Assembly: GCA_964539395.1 (NCBI GenBank)
Contig: CAZIIU010000005.1
Coordinates: 1-64,000 of the forward strand
DNA: 64,000 nt
DNA from: M55B112 sp964539395
GTDB lineage: Bacteria > Bacteroidota > Bacteroidia > Bacteroidales > GCA-2748055
Reading direction: 5' to 3'
Part shown: positions 27,017-36,231 of the stretch, one piece after another
Layout: every line of letters begins with the position of its first letter
How positions within the stretch are numbered: the first letter of the stretch is position 1
The notes under the pieces: model-generated
What the model was told of the DNA's origin: nothing
The model's database searches: none
Seen by the model: the letters and a program-made list of their open reading frames with translations, nothing else
Program-made: the position numbers and the translations under genes

Positions 27017-28588
27017 GTGAAAAAGACAATAAAAATCAATTTGAGCGGCAATATCTTCCATATAGATGAAGATGCCTATGATCATTTAAAAAAATACCTG
27101 GATGCAATTGGCCGACACTTTTCCGGAAGAGAGGGTGGTGAGGAGATCCTCAACGATATTGAAGCCAGGATTGCCGAATTATTCCAGGAAAAAAGATCGA
27201 AAGATGAAGAGGTCATTACAAGGATACTCGTTGTTGAAGTAATTGAGATAATGGGTGATCCTGAGGAGATTATAAATACAGCTAATGAGGATAGCCCTCC
27301 TGGCGGACCCTCTGCGTCTGCCACAGGCAGCGGTACCAAAAGGTTATACAGGGATCCCGAAAACTCAGTCATCGGAGGTGTCTGCGGCGGACTTGGTGCA
27401 TACTTTAATGTAGACCCGCTATTATTCCGGATCCTGTTTATTGTGCTATTCTTCCTGGGGGGGGCATCAATCCTGGTTTACATTATACTTTGGATCGTCT
27501 TGCCAAGAGCGCTGACAGCAGCACAAAAACTGGAAATGAGGGGCGAACCGGTAACTGTCTCTAACATAGAAAAAAAAATTCGTGAAGAATATGAATCAGC
27601 CAGGGAGCATGTAAAAACTGCAGCAAAATCGGAGCCTGTAAAAAAAACTAAAAAAGCTGCTGGCGATTTTCTCTCGGAAGCTGGAAAAATCCTTCTGGTT
27701 ATTGTTAAAGTAATTCTCATCATTTTAGGCACTGTGTTTGTCCTTTCGGGCATAGGCATTATCATCGGAATTGTAGCAGGAGCCTTTGTTGGCATGCAGG
27801 TCTTTCCTTTACCTGGTTACAATTATTCCTTAGGCGACATGCTGGCACCCTTTACTGATCCAACCAGCATCGCTTTGCTCGTGATATCACTCACACTGCT
27901 ATTTCTTATTCCGGTAATCGCAATGATTTACGGACTGATCAAACTAATTTTTTCAATAAAAACAAAAAATCGCGGACTCGCCATCGGGGCATCCATGCTA
28001 TGGATTGTATCGCTACTAATGACCATTGGCATCCTGGCAATGGAATCCAGTAACTATTCCAGCAATGGAGTAAGCAAAACTGAAAATGGGCTAAGTATTA
28101 TGTCAGATACGGTATATATTTCCGTGAATGAATCACAAAAAATGGAAATTGATAATACCTTTTCATTCAACCTCGATTCAGATAATAAGTGGTTCATCTC
28201 AAAAAACATTGAAAAGATATATGGACAGGTGGAAATGGAAATCGACCTTTCAGGGGATGAGAGCTACATGCTCGAAATCAAAAAGCACTCAAAGGGAAGA
28301 AACAGAGATGATGCGGTGGATAATGCTGCCAACCTAAACTATCACTTCGTTACAAACGGTAACAAGGTAATTCTTAATCCCTTTTTTTTTATAGAGAGAC
28401 CTGATAAATGGCGGTATCCGCGTGTAGAGGTGACCATTGAAGTTCCGGAGGGAAAATATATTCACCTCGATGATGAAACCCGTGAGATTATTAAATCTGC
28501 TTACCATGCTGATCATCTTCCAGCCAGGAAGTTGAGCAGTAAAACCTGGATCATGACCAGGAAAGGTCTGGTGGCGGCAGATGAATAA
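27017..28588 (+). CDS. PspC-domain envelope-stress membrane protein
   Basis: 523 residues from a GTG start. The N-terminal domain (about 1-95) has an HxxDEDAYDHLKKYL motif seen in Bacteroidota PspC proteins. The PspC domain (about 110-170) has RDPENSVIGGVCGGLGAYFNVDPLLFRILF and one membrane helix. Three further membrane segments lie around 230-330, and the C-terminal 200 residues are a beta-rich domain resembling the adhesin-like DUF4097 region. PspC family proteins sense membrane stress in the phage-shock response; here the partner gene is a PadR regulator. The exact signal is not known. Confidence 0.88.
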   Translation: MKKTIKINLSGNIFHIDEDAYDHLKKYLDAIGRHFSGREGGEEILNDIEARIAELFQEKRSKDEEVITRILVVEVIEIMGDPEEIINTANEDSPPGGPSASATGSGTKRLYRDPENSVIGGVCGGLGAYFNVDPLLFRILFIVLFFLGGASILVYIILWIVLPRALTAAQKLEMRGEPVTVSNIEKKIREEYESAREHVKTAAKSEPVKKTKKAAGDFLSEAGKILLVIVKVILIILGTVFVLSGIGIIIGIVAGAFVGMQVFPLPGYNYSLGDMLAPFTDPTSIALLVISLTLLFLIPVIAMIYGLIKLIFSIKTKNRGLAIGASMLWIVSLLMTIGILAMESSNYSSNGVSKTENGLSIMSDTVYISVNESQKMEIDNTFSFNLDSDNKWFISKNIEKIYGQVEMEIDLSGDESYMLEIKKHSKGRNRDDAVDNAANLNYHFVTNGNKVILNPFFFIERPDKWRYPRVEVTIEVPEGKYIHLDDETREIIKSAYHADHLPARKLSSKTWIMTRKGLVAADE

Positions 28589-28599
28589 TTTAGTTATTG

Positions 28600-30186
28600 C
28601 TAATTTTCCTTTCTGCTACATTCCGGATTGGAGTCCATCATTTTTGCACCAACCCTGTTTCTCCATTTGTGCAGCATTTGCCGCAATTCTTTCACCTTTT
28701 CCGGTTCAGTTAATGAAAGGTCATTTTGCTCAGCAATATCCTCTTTCAGATTGAAAAGCTGTACTGTATTGTTTTCAAAATACTCCAGTAATTTATATTC
28801 TCCTGAACGTATTGCCCCGCCCGGACTTTGCATTCCATGGTTGCTGTAGTGAGGAAAGTGCCAGTAAATCGCTTCCCTTTCAAGACTTTCCTCTCCTTTT
28901 AACAGAGGAACTATGCTTACTCCATCCAAATTATGATCAGATGGAACCGGTATCCCCAGCATTTCCAGTATGGTAGGGTAGAAATCGGGACTAATAACCG
29001 GTACATTGCATACACCTTTTTGCAATCCCATTTTCGGCCATTTGATTATCAGCGGCACACGGATTCCTCCTTCATAGAGCCAGCCCTTTGCTCCCCTAAG
29101 GGGTAAATTGGATGTGGAGAATGCTTTATCCGTTTTGTCTTCCGGAATTTCACGGTCAGGATTATTAAAATTTGCGGATGACATACCTCCATTATCTGAA
29201 TAAAAAATGACAACAGTATGATCGTCTATTCCCAATTCCTCCAATTTTTCAAGCACCCGACCGAAACTTTCATCCATGCTTTCAACCATCCCCGCAAATT
29301 CGACATTATCCTGGAATTGCTTAATTTTTACTATTCGATTAGGAAATACCCGGTAGCCTTCATAAGCATCATCTTTAAGGAAATCGGAAAGTTCTTTACG
29401 GGTGAATGGATTTTCAGTATCAGGATTTCCTTCGAGGATATAAGGTGGTTCATCCGGAACAAGTAACTTATTAAGCTTTTTCTTATATTTTTCCACTAAA
29501 TCAGGTCGTCTTTCTATCGGACCGTGAACAGCAAAATGTGAGAGGTACAGAAAAAATGGGTGGTCTTTATTCTTTTCGATATAATTAAGTGCCTCATCTG
29601 TTAGCCTGTCGGTAAGATATTCTCCATCAGGGCCACCTTCAAGTCCTTTCATTCCATACGGAGAGAAGTATCCTTTATTTGGCCATCCCTTGTTCCAACT
29701 GGGAATATGCAGGTCGAATCCCTGCTGTGCAAAAGAGGCAGAGTCTTCGCCCAAATGCCATTTTCCGTATATGGCAGTTTGGTATCCGTTTTCCTTGAGC
29801 ACTTTAGGCAGGGTACTTATTCCATAAGGCAGGTGCTGGTTGATTTCCACATTTTTCAATTCTTGAAAAGGGAAATCCAGTCTTCCCGTTAACCAGTCGG
29901 TCAGATTGATCGATGCCGGGTAGTTACCCGTCATGATGCTTGCCCTGGTAGGAGAGCATACATGACAAGCAGCATAGGCATCAGTAAAACGCACTCCTTC
30001 TTCAGCAAAACGATCAATGCTGGGAGTCTCATAAAAAGAACTTCCATAGCATCCCAAATCACTCCAACCCAGATCGTCAACTAAAAAAAAGACTACATTT
30101 AATGGTTTATCCTGCTTTTTTGTACATGAAACAAAAAAGTTAAGGAGAATCGATACTGCAAAAATTGATACGAATATTCTTTTCAT
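28600..30186 (-). CDS. Lipoprotein sulfatase (formylglycine-dependent, family S1)
   Basis: 528 residues. A lipoprotein signal ends at C21 (FFVSC). The sulfatase signature is C77-S-P-T-R81, where the cysteine becomes formylglycine; this is preceded by metal-binding DD in FFLVDDLGWSDLG and followed by the GKWHLG motif with its histidine. The length is normal. It should hydrolyse sulfate esters, probably on host or algal glycans, outside the inner membrane. A maturation enzyme (anSME) is not in the window. It lies directly downstream of a decayed ADP-ribosylglycohydrolase gene on the same strand, which was probably part of the same degradation locus. Confidence 0.92.
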   Translation of the reverse strand: MKRIFVSIFAVSILLNFFVSCTKKQDKPLNVVFFLVDDLGWSDLGCYGSSFYETPSIDRFAEEGVRFTDAYAACHVCSPTRASIMTGNYPASINLTDWLTGRLDFPFQELKNVEINQHLPYGISTLPKVLKENGYQTAIYGKWHLGEDSASFAQQGFDLHIPSWNKGWPNKGYFSPYGMKGLEGGPDGEYLTDRLTDEALNYIEKNKDHPFFLYLSHFAVHGPIERRPDLVEKYKKKLNKLLVPDEPPYILEGNPDTENPFTRKELSDFLKDDAYEGYRVFPNRIVKIKQFQDNVEFAGMVESMDESFGRVLEKLEELGIDDHTVVIFYSDNGGMSSANFNNPDREIPEDKTDKAFSTSNLPLRGAKGWLYEGGIRVPLIIKWPKMGLQKGVCNVPVISPDFYPTILEMLGIPVPSDHNLDGVSIVPLLKGEESLEREAIYWHFPHYSNHGMQSPGGAIRSGEYKLLEYFENNTVQLFNLKEDIAEQNDLSLTEPEKVKELRQMLHKWRNRVGAKMMDSNPECSRKEN

Positions 30187-30210
30187 GATAATTTGTTAAA
30201 GCTTTACTTA

Positions 30211-30729
30211 TTATGGCTTATCCCCATAAATACCAGCATAATTGAGCTCGATCTTTGCATGCTCTACAGGGTTCAGTATTTTTATAACCACTTTATGTTT
30301 GCCATTGGGTAATTGGTATTTCCATCAAGCAAACCCATAACTACCCATGCTGAGTTAATCATAGCATCAATATTAAAAGGCTCGAAAACACCTGAAGGAG
30401 AAGCAATATCCTCAGGCCACTTTTGATTGGTTTTGTGCCTGCTGGCTTTCCAGTTATTAGAATTTTCACCATGCCATTTAATAGCCTCATTAATACTTTG
30501 GGCGAAAGAACTTTCAGAAGGAATTACACTTATTACTTTATTTAAAATGTCACCAATTTCATTCGGGTTATCGGCAACTAATACAAATGAGAATTGTGTC
30601 GCAAAAAACACGCCGCCATAATACTTATTGCAGTAATTCATATTTTAACCCACTTTGTCACAAATCTCCACCGCCGAACTTACCATTCCAGGATTCATTG
30701 AACCAGCAAATTACTAATGTTTTTTTCAT
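30211..30729 (-). pseudogene. Remnant of an ADP-ribosylglycohydrolase-family gene
   Basis: Pieces of one protein are readable in several frames on the minus strand. An ATG with MKKTLV, looking like an original signal start, lies at 30729. A fragment FAGSMNPGMVSSAVEICDKVG follows at about 30710-30648 and is stopped by TAA. A 119-codon stretch then begins at 30641 (YYGGVFFATQF, then FNIDAMINSAWVVMGLL), and a shifted frame continues with NGKHKVVIKILNPVEH and ends at 30211. These match the middle and end of Bacteroidota ADP-ribosylglycohydrolase proteins of the kind often found beside sulfatases. The long central segment between GLLDGN and the C-terminal part is missing, and the N-terminal half is gone. 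Identification rests on recognition of the motif string, not on a search. Confidence 0.7.
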
Positions 30730-30837
30730 AAAATATTTTATTTTAATTGTATTATTCTTCATTCATTATGTTATCGAACCCCCAACGTATCTTCATATTT
30801 CTTCTCCAATCCCGCAATTGGAAAGGGACTTGAAAAA

Positions 30838-30879
30838 ATAAAAAAACGGGGATTCCATCAAAACTGATAAAATCCCCGC
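30838..30879 (-). terminator. Rho-independent terminator after tRNA-Gln
   Basis: An 8-bp stem CGGGGATT/AATCCCCG (30847-30878), with additional pairing inside the loop, is followed on the minus strand by a T run. It lies immediately downstream of tRNA-Gln. Confidence 0.8.
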
Positions 30880-30881
30880 TT

Positions 30882-30957
30882 TGGTTGACCCGCCAGGGCT
30901 CGAACCTGGACTCTTCTGAACCAAAATCAGACGTGTTGCCAATTACACCACGGGTCA
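30882..30957 (-). tRNA. tRNA-Gln (TTG), CCA encoded
   Basis: On the minus strand the acceptor TGACCCG pairs with CGGGTCA. The anticodon loop TTTTGGT gives TTG, and the T-arm has GGTTCGAGCCC. The discriminator A is followed by an encoded CCA at 30884-30882, which the other two tRNAs in the window lack. Confidence 0.95.
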
Positions 30958-31347
30958 AATCCTGTTCACGACTGGCTCTAAATCTCAAAAAAACAGCAAT
31001 TATCCGGCCAAATCGGGTTGCAAATTTAAAACATTTTCTATTTATAAAAAACAGGTTTTAAAATTCAAACAATTTTTTCAGTCACATTACAGGTTAGTAA
31101 GACAAATTTTACTAAACCTTGATGTTGATTTAAAGCAGAAAAAGTTAAAGAGAACTAATTTGCACATGCAGCAAATTCTGAATTCAATGAAAAAACTTTC
31201 TGAAGAGAAACCTGAACAGGTTAACTCCAATGAGATCATTTCCGATTACTCCTTTTGTCTTCAACTCATTGTTGAAGAGAAGGAACTGGATATTGATGCA
31301 GGGTAGTTGTTAACCCTGTTTAACTGTGGCTCAAATTAAGGGAGGCT
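30958..31347. other. Intergenic region with a possible 46-codon ORF
   Basis: This 390-bp stretch is AT-rich upstream of tRNA-Gln. It holds TAATTTGCAC at 31156-31165 directly before the ATG of a 46-residue ORF (31166-31306), described separately. Nothing else is recognised. Confidence 0.5.
31166..31306 (+). CDS. Possible small acidic protein, 46 residues
   Basis: The ORF begins MQQILNSMKKLSEEKPEQ and ends ELDIDAG. It is preceded immediately by TAATTTGCAC, a decamer also found upstream of efp and uppP. The composition is acidic and helical. There is no homology that I recognise. It may be leaderless or may not be translated at all. Confidence 0.35.
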   Translation: MQQILNSMKKLSEEKPEQVNSNEIISDYSFCLQLIVEEKELDIDAG

Positions 31348-32067
31348 TCAGGCAATAATTGATTGTTGCCGGAGTTTTTTCCTGAGAACCATTGCGTCGG
31401 GCATAATCTCTGTAAATGCACCCCAGAACCGGTGACTATGATTCTTGTGAAGCACATGCATCAATTCATGCAGGCATACATAGCGAATCAGCTGTTCAGG
31501 AAGAAAAATCAGACTGCTGTTAAGACTTATTCTATTCGTTGTGGAACAACTTCCCCACCTGGTTTTCATTCTTCGAACAGTAACCCCGGAAAACGGCAGG
31601 TTATAAGATTCCGAACACTCCCTTAAAATCTCCGGTAAATGAATTCCTGCTTCAAGGGCCCCGATCCGGGCAACACAATTGTAAAGCATTTTCGAGTGAT
31701 CCGGTTCTCCTGCATCATACCCGGCCGGAACTGAAACCCTGTAAACACTTCCGTTATTTGAAATCTCAAAACCACTTCCCAAACCCCTGTCAATATGAAT
31801 CCTCCCGGTGATCATTTCAATTATACTTCCTGTCTTCCATGTAAGATTATTCTCAATCTGCCTCCTGATTTTCTCTTTCTTACCAGAAATCCAGCCACTC
31901 TTTTCAATCACAAATCTTTCTGCCCTTTGAAGGCTGCAATGTCCGGGAACCGTTACCCTGACATGTCCTTCGGCATTAATCCTGATAGCAATATTTTTTG
32001 CCCTGGTGTTTCTGTAATACAGCACCTCACCTATTTCCTTATAAACAATGCTTTTTTTTCCTGCCAT
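31348..32067 (-). CDS. YgjP/DUF45-family metallopeptidase
   Basis: 239 residues. The zinc motif HELMH lies near residue 195, with an NHSHRFWG glutamine/tyrosine-bearing partner helix further on, and the family stretch RRMKTRWGSCSTTNRISLNSS immediately before it. This is the YgjP/SprT-like (DUF45, M48-type) zinc protease fold. Some members are associated with type I restriction loci, but none is near. There is no signal peptide, so it is cytoplasmic. It is transcribed divergently from tolC across 60 bp. Confidence 0.9.
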   Translation of the reverse strand: MAGKKSIVYKEIGEVLYYRNTRAKNIAIRINAEGHVRVTVPGHCSLQRAERFVIEKSGWISGKKEKIRRQIENNLTWKTGSIIEMITGRIHIDRGLGSGFEISNNGSVYRVSVPAGYDAGEPDHSKMLYNCVARIGALEAGIHLPEILRECSESYNLPFSGVTVRRMKTRWGSCSTTNRISLNSSLIFLPEQLIRYVCLHELMHVLHKNHSHRFWGAFTEIMPDAMVLRKKLRQQSIIA

Positions 32068-32092
32068 TTCAATTAAATAAACTCAATATCCA

Positions 32093-32100
32093 TATCTTTG
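32093..32100 (+). promoter_or_regulatory. -7 element of the tolC promoter
   Basis: TATCTTTG matches TAnnTTTG and lies 28 bp before the tolC ATG. No clear TTG -33 is seen. The divergent metallopeptidase gene begins 25 bp away. Confidence 0.5.
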
Positions 32101-32127
32101 ATTTTACAATTCCAAAATTAACATAAC

Positions 32128-33498
32128 ATGTTTAAAAATAGTTTGGCTGCATTGATTTTCCTTTTGGCTAGTTTTAGCACAGTTTACACACAGGATAAGG
32201 AATGGAGCCTGGAAGACTGTATTCAATATGCGATGGAGAATAACATCACCATCAAACAGGCTGATCTGAATACAAACTACAGTAAAATCATACTCGATCA
32301 GTCGAAAACCTCAAGATTACCAAACCTGAACGCAAGTTCAAACTACAGCTATTCCATGGGGAGGGCACTCGACCAGACCACTTATGAATTCACCAACAAT
32401 CAACAGATCAATTCCATAAGCGTCAATGTCAGCTCAGGGGTCAATCTTTTTAACGGTTTTCAAAAAAGAAACACCATTGAACAAAACAAAATTAACCTCA
32501 TGTCGGCCTACGAGGATGTAAAGAGGATTAAGAACAATATTTCACTCAATATCGCCGCTGCTTATCTGCAAATTCTATTTAATGAAGAGCTTCTTTCGGT
32601 AACAAAAAATCAACTGGAGATCACCCGTCAGCAGGTTGAACGGACCCAAAAACTGGTTGATGCCGGGAAACTTGCCAGAGGAAGCTCACTCGAAATAGAG
32701 GCACAACTTGCCGGAGAAGAACTAAACCTGGTAAATTCAGAAAACCAGTTGGTTTTATCCTACCTGAACCTGCAACAGCTGCTTGATCTTCCGTATGATC
32801 GGAACTTTAAAATCATTGTTCCCGATCTTCAGGAACCTGGGGAGAACCAGCTGTTAGTCAATGTTATGGATGTTTTCAAAACTTCTGAAAAGATTATGCC
32901 ACAGATCATCGGATCAGAATACAACCTTCAGGCAACATTGAAAGACCTCGATATTGCAAGAGGGATGAGGTACCCCACCCTGTCACTTTCAGGAAATTAT
33001 AATACCGGCTTCTCTGATATCAGAGAAAAAGTTGTAGATACCGATCCATTTGGACTCCCAATCATGGGTAAGTATCCGTTTTTTGAACAGATCAGCGACA
33101 ATTTGAGCATAGGGGTCGGTCTTGGGCTGAGCATTCCTATTTTCAATGGCGGCCAGGTAAACGCTTCCCTGGCCAATGCACGTATCAGCATTGAAAACGC
33201 TCAGCTCGAACTGCAGAAGAGAAAAAATGAACTTTTCCGCGACATTCAGCAGGCGTATGCAGATGCTGTGGCAGCACTGAAAAAATATGAATCAACCGGA
33301 AAAGCACTGATATCAATAGAAGAATCATTCAACTATACAGAAAAGAAATTTGAAGTCGGACTGGTAAACACAGTAGATTACAATGCATCTAAAAACCAAC
33401 TGATCATTACCCAGTCGGATCTGCTGAAAGCAAAATATGACTTTATTTTTAAAACAAGAATCCTCAATTTCTATAAAGGAGAGCCAATAACATTATAA
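32128..33498 (+). CDS. TolC-family outer-membrane efflux protein
   Basis: 456 residues with a signal peptide (about 1-21). The TolC layout is clear: two repeats of long helices with NxxxxQAxxN (WSLEDCIQYAMENNITIKQADL near residue 25), and the conserved SxPIFNGG motif (about 330-338) that starts the second half. It would form the outer-membrane channel of a tripartite exporter. It is followed after 20 bp by an HlyD-type adaptor gene, with no inner-membrane pump in the window; the substrate is unknown. Confidence 0.93.
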   Translation: MFKNSLAALIFLLASFSTVYTQDKEWSLEDCIQYAMENNITIKQADLNTNYSKIILDQSKTSRLPNLNASSNYSYSMGRALDQTTYEFTNNQQINSISVNVSSGVNLFNGFQKRNTIEQNKINLMSAYEDVKRIKNNISLNIAAAYLQILFNEELLSVTKNQLEITRQQVERTQKLVDAGKLARGSSLEIEAQLAGEELNLVNSENQLVLSYLNLQQLLDLPYDRNFKIIVPDLQEPGENQLLVNVMDVFKTSEKIMPQIIGSEYNLQATLKDLDIARGMRYPTLSLSGNYNTGFSDIREKVVDTDPFGLPIMGKYPFFEQISDNLSIGVGLGLSIPIFNGGQVNASLANARISIENAQLELQKRKNELFRDIQQAYADAVAALKKYESTGKALISIEESFNYTEKKFEVGLVNTVDYNASKNQLIITQSDLLKAKYDFIFKTRILNFYKGEPITL

Positions 33499-33518
33499 AG
33501 GATAACAGAATCAAAAAA

Positions 33519-34814
33519 ATGAAATCAAAAAAAATCCTCATTATTTTATCAATCCTGGCCGTCGTGCTCCTGCTGTTTTTTGGCATTGGAAGTAAGAGCG
33601 GATGGTTTGGCCAGGAGGCATATGTAAAAGTCGCCGTCGAAACCGGCCAGAAAAGGGATATCACAGAGATTATCACCGCCAATGGCAAAATACAGCCTGA
33701 GAAAGAGGTGAAAATTTCTCCGGATGTATCTGGTGAGATCGTTGAACTCGCTATAAAAGAGGGATACAATGTCGATAAGGGACAATTCCTGCTCAAGATC
33801 AAACCGGAAAACTATATCATGGCCAGAAATCGTGCAGAAGCATCACTAAACAATGCAAAAGCGAGGGAAAGGCAGGCTGAGGCCCAACTTCAAATGCGAC
33901 AACTGGATTATGAGAGGAGCAAGCTGCTTTTCTCCCAGAAAGCCATTTCGGAATCGGAATTCGAACAATCTGAAACCAATTTTAACTCTGCGAAAGCAGA
34001 ACGGGAAGCTGCCATATTTACTGTAAAAAGTGCCATGGCCGCCCTTGAGGAAGCTGAAGAGAACCTGATCAAAACATCCATATATGCTCCCATGAAAGGA
34101 ATTATTTCAGCCCTGAATGTTGAACTGGGTGAACGCGTTGTAGGAACGGAGCTGATGTCGGGAACAGAAATTCTCAGACTCGCAGATCTGAGTATGATGG
34201 AGGTCGAAGTGGAGGTGAATGAAAACGATATTGTACGGGTAACTCAGAATGATACTGCAATTGTTGAGGTAGATGCCTATCTCGATACTAAATTCAAAGG
34301 TATAGTAACAGAAATCCCAGTTTCAGCCAATGTTACCGGAATCACTACCGACCAGGTTACAAATTTTAATGTGAAGATACGGCTCCTTCCGGAATCATAC
34401 AGCGATAAAATCACAAAAAGAAACCCCTATCCGCTGCGACCAGGAATGTCCGCCATAGCAGATATTCAAACTGAAAGCAGAAAAAATGTTTATTCAATCC
34501 CTGTTCAGGCCGTCACAACAAGGGTATTAAATAAGCAGGAAAACAGTGATGAAGGGTCTGAAGAAAAAATAAAAGATCCTCTGGCTGATGAAAAACAGAA
34601 AAAAGAGACTGTAGTATTTGTTGAAAGTGATGGGAAAGCGGTGATGAAACCTGTAGAAACCGGTATTCAAGATAATACCCACATAGAGATCATAGGTGGT
34701 CTGGAACCGGATGACAAGATAATCATTGCTCCCTATTCAGCCATTTCCAAGCAACTCTCAGATGGTACCAGCCTGGAAGTAGTACCTGTTGATAAACTCT
34801 ACTCCGAAGAATAA
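33519..34814 (+). CDS. HlyD-family periplasmic adaptor of an efflux system
   Basis: 431 residues. An N-terminal membrane anchor (about 5-25, ILIILSILAVVLLLFFG) is followed by a lipoyl-like half domain (GKIQPEKEVKISPDVSGEIV), a coiled-coil hairpin (about 100-190), the second lipoyl half (IYAPMKGIISAL) and a beta-barrel. Two helices near 330-370 with charged repeats precede the membrane-proximal domain. It is the partner of the TolC-like gene upstream. Adaptors of this size join either MacB-type ABC or RND pumps; the pump gene is absent here. Confidence 0.92.
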   Translation: MKSKKILIILSILAVVLLLFFGIGSKSGWFGQEAYVKVAVETGQKRDITEIITANGKIQPEKEVKISPDVSGEIVELAIKEGYNVDKGQFLLKIKPENYIMARNRAEASLNNAKARERQAEAQLQMRQLDYERSKLLFSQKAISESEFEQSETNFNSAKAEREAAIFTVKSAMAALEEAEENLIKTSIYAPMKGIISALNVELGERVVGTELMSGTEILRLADLSMMEVEVEVNENDIVRVTQNDTAIVEVDAYLDTKFKGIVTEIPVSANVTGITTDQVTNFNVKIRLLPESYSDKITKRNPYPLRPGMSAIADIQTESRKNVYSIPVQAVTTRVLNKQENSDEGSEEKIKDPLADEKQKKETVVFVESDGKAVMKPVETGIQDNTHIEIIGGLEPDDKIIIAPYSAISKQLSDGTSLEVVPVDKLYSEE

Positions 34815-34830
34815 TACCTTTTTAAACAGT

Positions 34831-35547
34831 ATGGCGAATCCATTTATAATCAACATTGAAACCGCTACAAATATTTGTTCTGTAACCCTTAGTATGGGCG
34901 AAAAAGTTCTTTCGTTCAGGGAAAGTAATGTTGACCGTTCACATGGATCGCTCCTCACAGTGTTCATGCAGGAGGTAATCGATGAAGCCGGTCTGAAACC
35001 TGGAGAGATCAATGCTGTCGCCGTAAGTAAAGGTCCAGGATCCTATACCGGTCTGAGAATCGGTGTATCGGTAACCAAAGGTTTTGCATACGCCCAAAAC
35101 ATACCGGTTATAGGTATTGGAACACTCCAGGCTATGGTTATAAATGCCTTGCGCAATGAAAAGGTGATGGAAATTCAACAACAGATCCCTGGAATCCTGT
35201 TTTGTCCAATGATTGATGCACGACGTATGGAAGTTTTTTGCGCCATCTATGATAAAAGCCACCATGAAGTTTCCGCTGTGACGGCAATTGTGGTTGAAAA
35301 TTCCAGTTTTGATACTGTGCTTGCATCAAACCATATTGTGTTTTTCGGGAACGGGTCTGACAAAATAAGAGATGTGATTCGTCACCCAAATGCCCACTTT
35401 ATCACAGATATACACCCCTCTTCCAGATCAATGGTGCCAATAGCCCTGGATCATTATCGCAACAATGAATTTGAAGACACCGCCTATTTCGAGCCCTTTT
35501 ATCTGAAAGACTTCATAGCAACAACACCAAAAAAGAAAGTCCTTTGA
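34831..35547 (+). CDS. tsaB: tRNA threonylcarbamoyladenosine biosynthesis protein TsaB
   Basis: 238 residues from the ATG at 34831, chosen because it starts the family motif NIETATNICSVTL; the frame runs further upstream, overlapping the hlyD stop. The SKGPGSYTGLRIGVSVTKGFAYA block is diagnostic of TsaB. It forms a complex with TsaD and TsaE to make t6A at position 37 of ANN-decoding tRNAs. The gene is 16 bp past hlyD, so it may be transcribed with it, and lies 71 bp before efp. Confidence 0.93.
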   Translation: MANPFIINIETATNICSVTLSMGEKVLSFRESNVDRSHGSLLTVFMQEVIDEAGLKPGEINAVAVSKGPGSYTGLRIGVSVTKGFAYAQNIPVIGIGTLQAMVINALRNEKVMEIQQQIPGILFCPMIDARRMEVFCAIYDKSHHEVSAVTAIVVENSSFDTVLASNHIVFFGNGSDKIRDVIRHPNAHFITDIHPSSRSMVPIALDHYRNNEFEDTAYFEPFYLKDFIATTPKKKVL

Positions 35548-35584
35548 ACTCTTCATTAAATTGCCTCTGAATAAATTATTTCCT

Positions 35585-35594
35585 TAATTTGCAC
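35585..35594 (+). promoter_or_regulatory. Putative promoter motif TAATTTGCAC upstream of efp
   Basis: TAATTTGCAC lies 24 bp before the efp ATG. The same decamer occurs before uppP (16587) and before the ORF at 31166. It resembles a -7 element with one spacer base fewer than TAnnTTTG. Confidence 0.35.
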
Positions 35595-35618
35595 CATGTA
35601 AAACAATGATACGGATAT

Positions 35619-36188
35619 ATGGCCACAACAGCAGATTTTAGAAACGGTTTGGTCCTTGAATACAACAATGACCTTTATTCCATTGTACAGTTTCAACATG
35701 TTAAACCTGGAAAGGGACCGGCGTTTGTACGGACAAAACTTAAAAGTCTCACTACCGGTAAGGTTATTGACAATACCTTCTCCTCAGGAGTAAAAGTCAA
35801 TACAGCCCGTGTAGAAAGACGTCCATATCAATACCTTTATAAAGACGACCTGGGCTACAGTTTTATGCATCTTGACACATTTGAACAGATCGTTATTGAT
35901 GAGAAACTGATTGATAATCCCGACCTGATGAAAGAGGGACAGGAAGTTGAAATCGTTGTGCACGCGGATAATGAAACCCCGCTCTCCTGTGAATTACCCC
36001 CCTTTGTTGAGCTGGAGATCACCTATTCTGAGCCGGGAGTTAAAGGAGACACATCCTCTTCCACCGCACTTAAGCAGGCTACCCTCGAAACAGGGGCCAC
36101 TGTAATGGTCCCCATCTTTGTAGAGCAAGGTGAAACCATCAGGGTAGACACAAGGGACCGCTCATACGCTGAACGGGTTAGAAAATAA
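35619..36188 (+). CDS. efp: Elongation factor P
   Basis: 189 residues, the standard length. The three OB-fold domains are recognisable: an N-terminal KOW-like domain with the loop HVKPGKGPAFV bearing the lysine (about K33) that is modified in many bacteria, a second domain with RPYQYLYKDDLGYSFM, and a third ending RVDTRDRSYAERV. EF-P binds stalled ribosomes and restores peptide-bond formation at polyproline stretches. It probably has its own promoter. Confidence 0.95.
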   Translation: MATTADFRNGLVLEYNNDLYSIVQFQHVKPGKGPAFVRTKLKSLTTGKVIDNTFSSGVKVNTARVERRPYQYLYKDDLGYSFMHLDTFEQIVIDEKLIDNPDLMKEGQEVEIVVHADNETPLSCELPPFVELEITYSEPGVKGDTSSSTALKQATLETGATVMVPIFVEQGETIRVDTRDRSYAERVRK

Positions 36189-36231
36189 AATTGCCTATCT
36201 TCGCAAGTAAACACCGATAGTTTTATATTTC

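Noticed and set aside
31348..32067. YgjP/DUF45 peptidase as part of a restriction-modification locus
   Set aside because: Neighbours are tRNA-Gln and tolC; no hsd or other R-M genes are seen.
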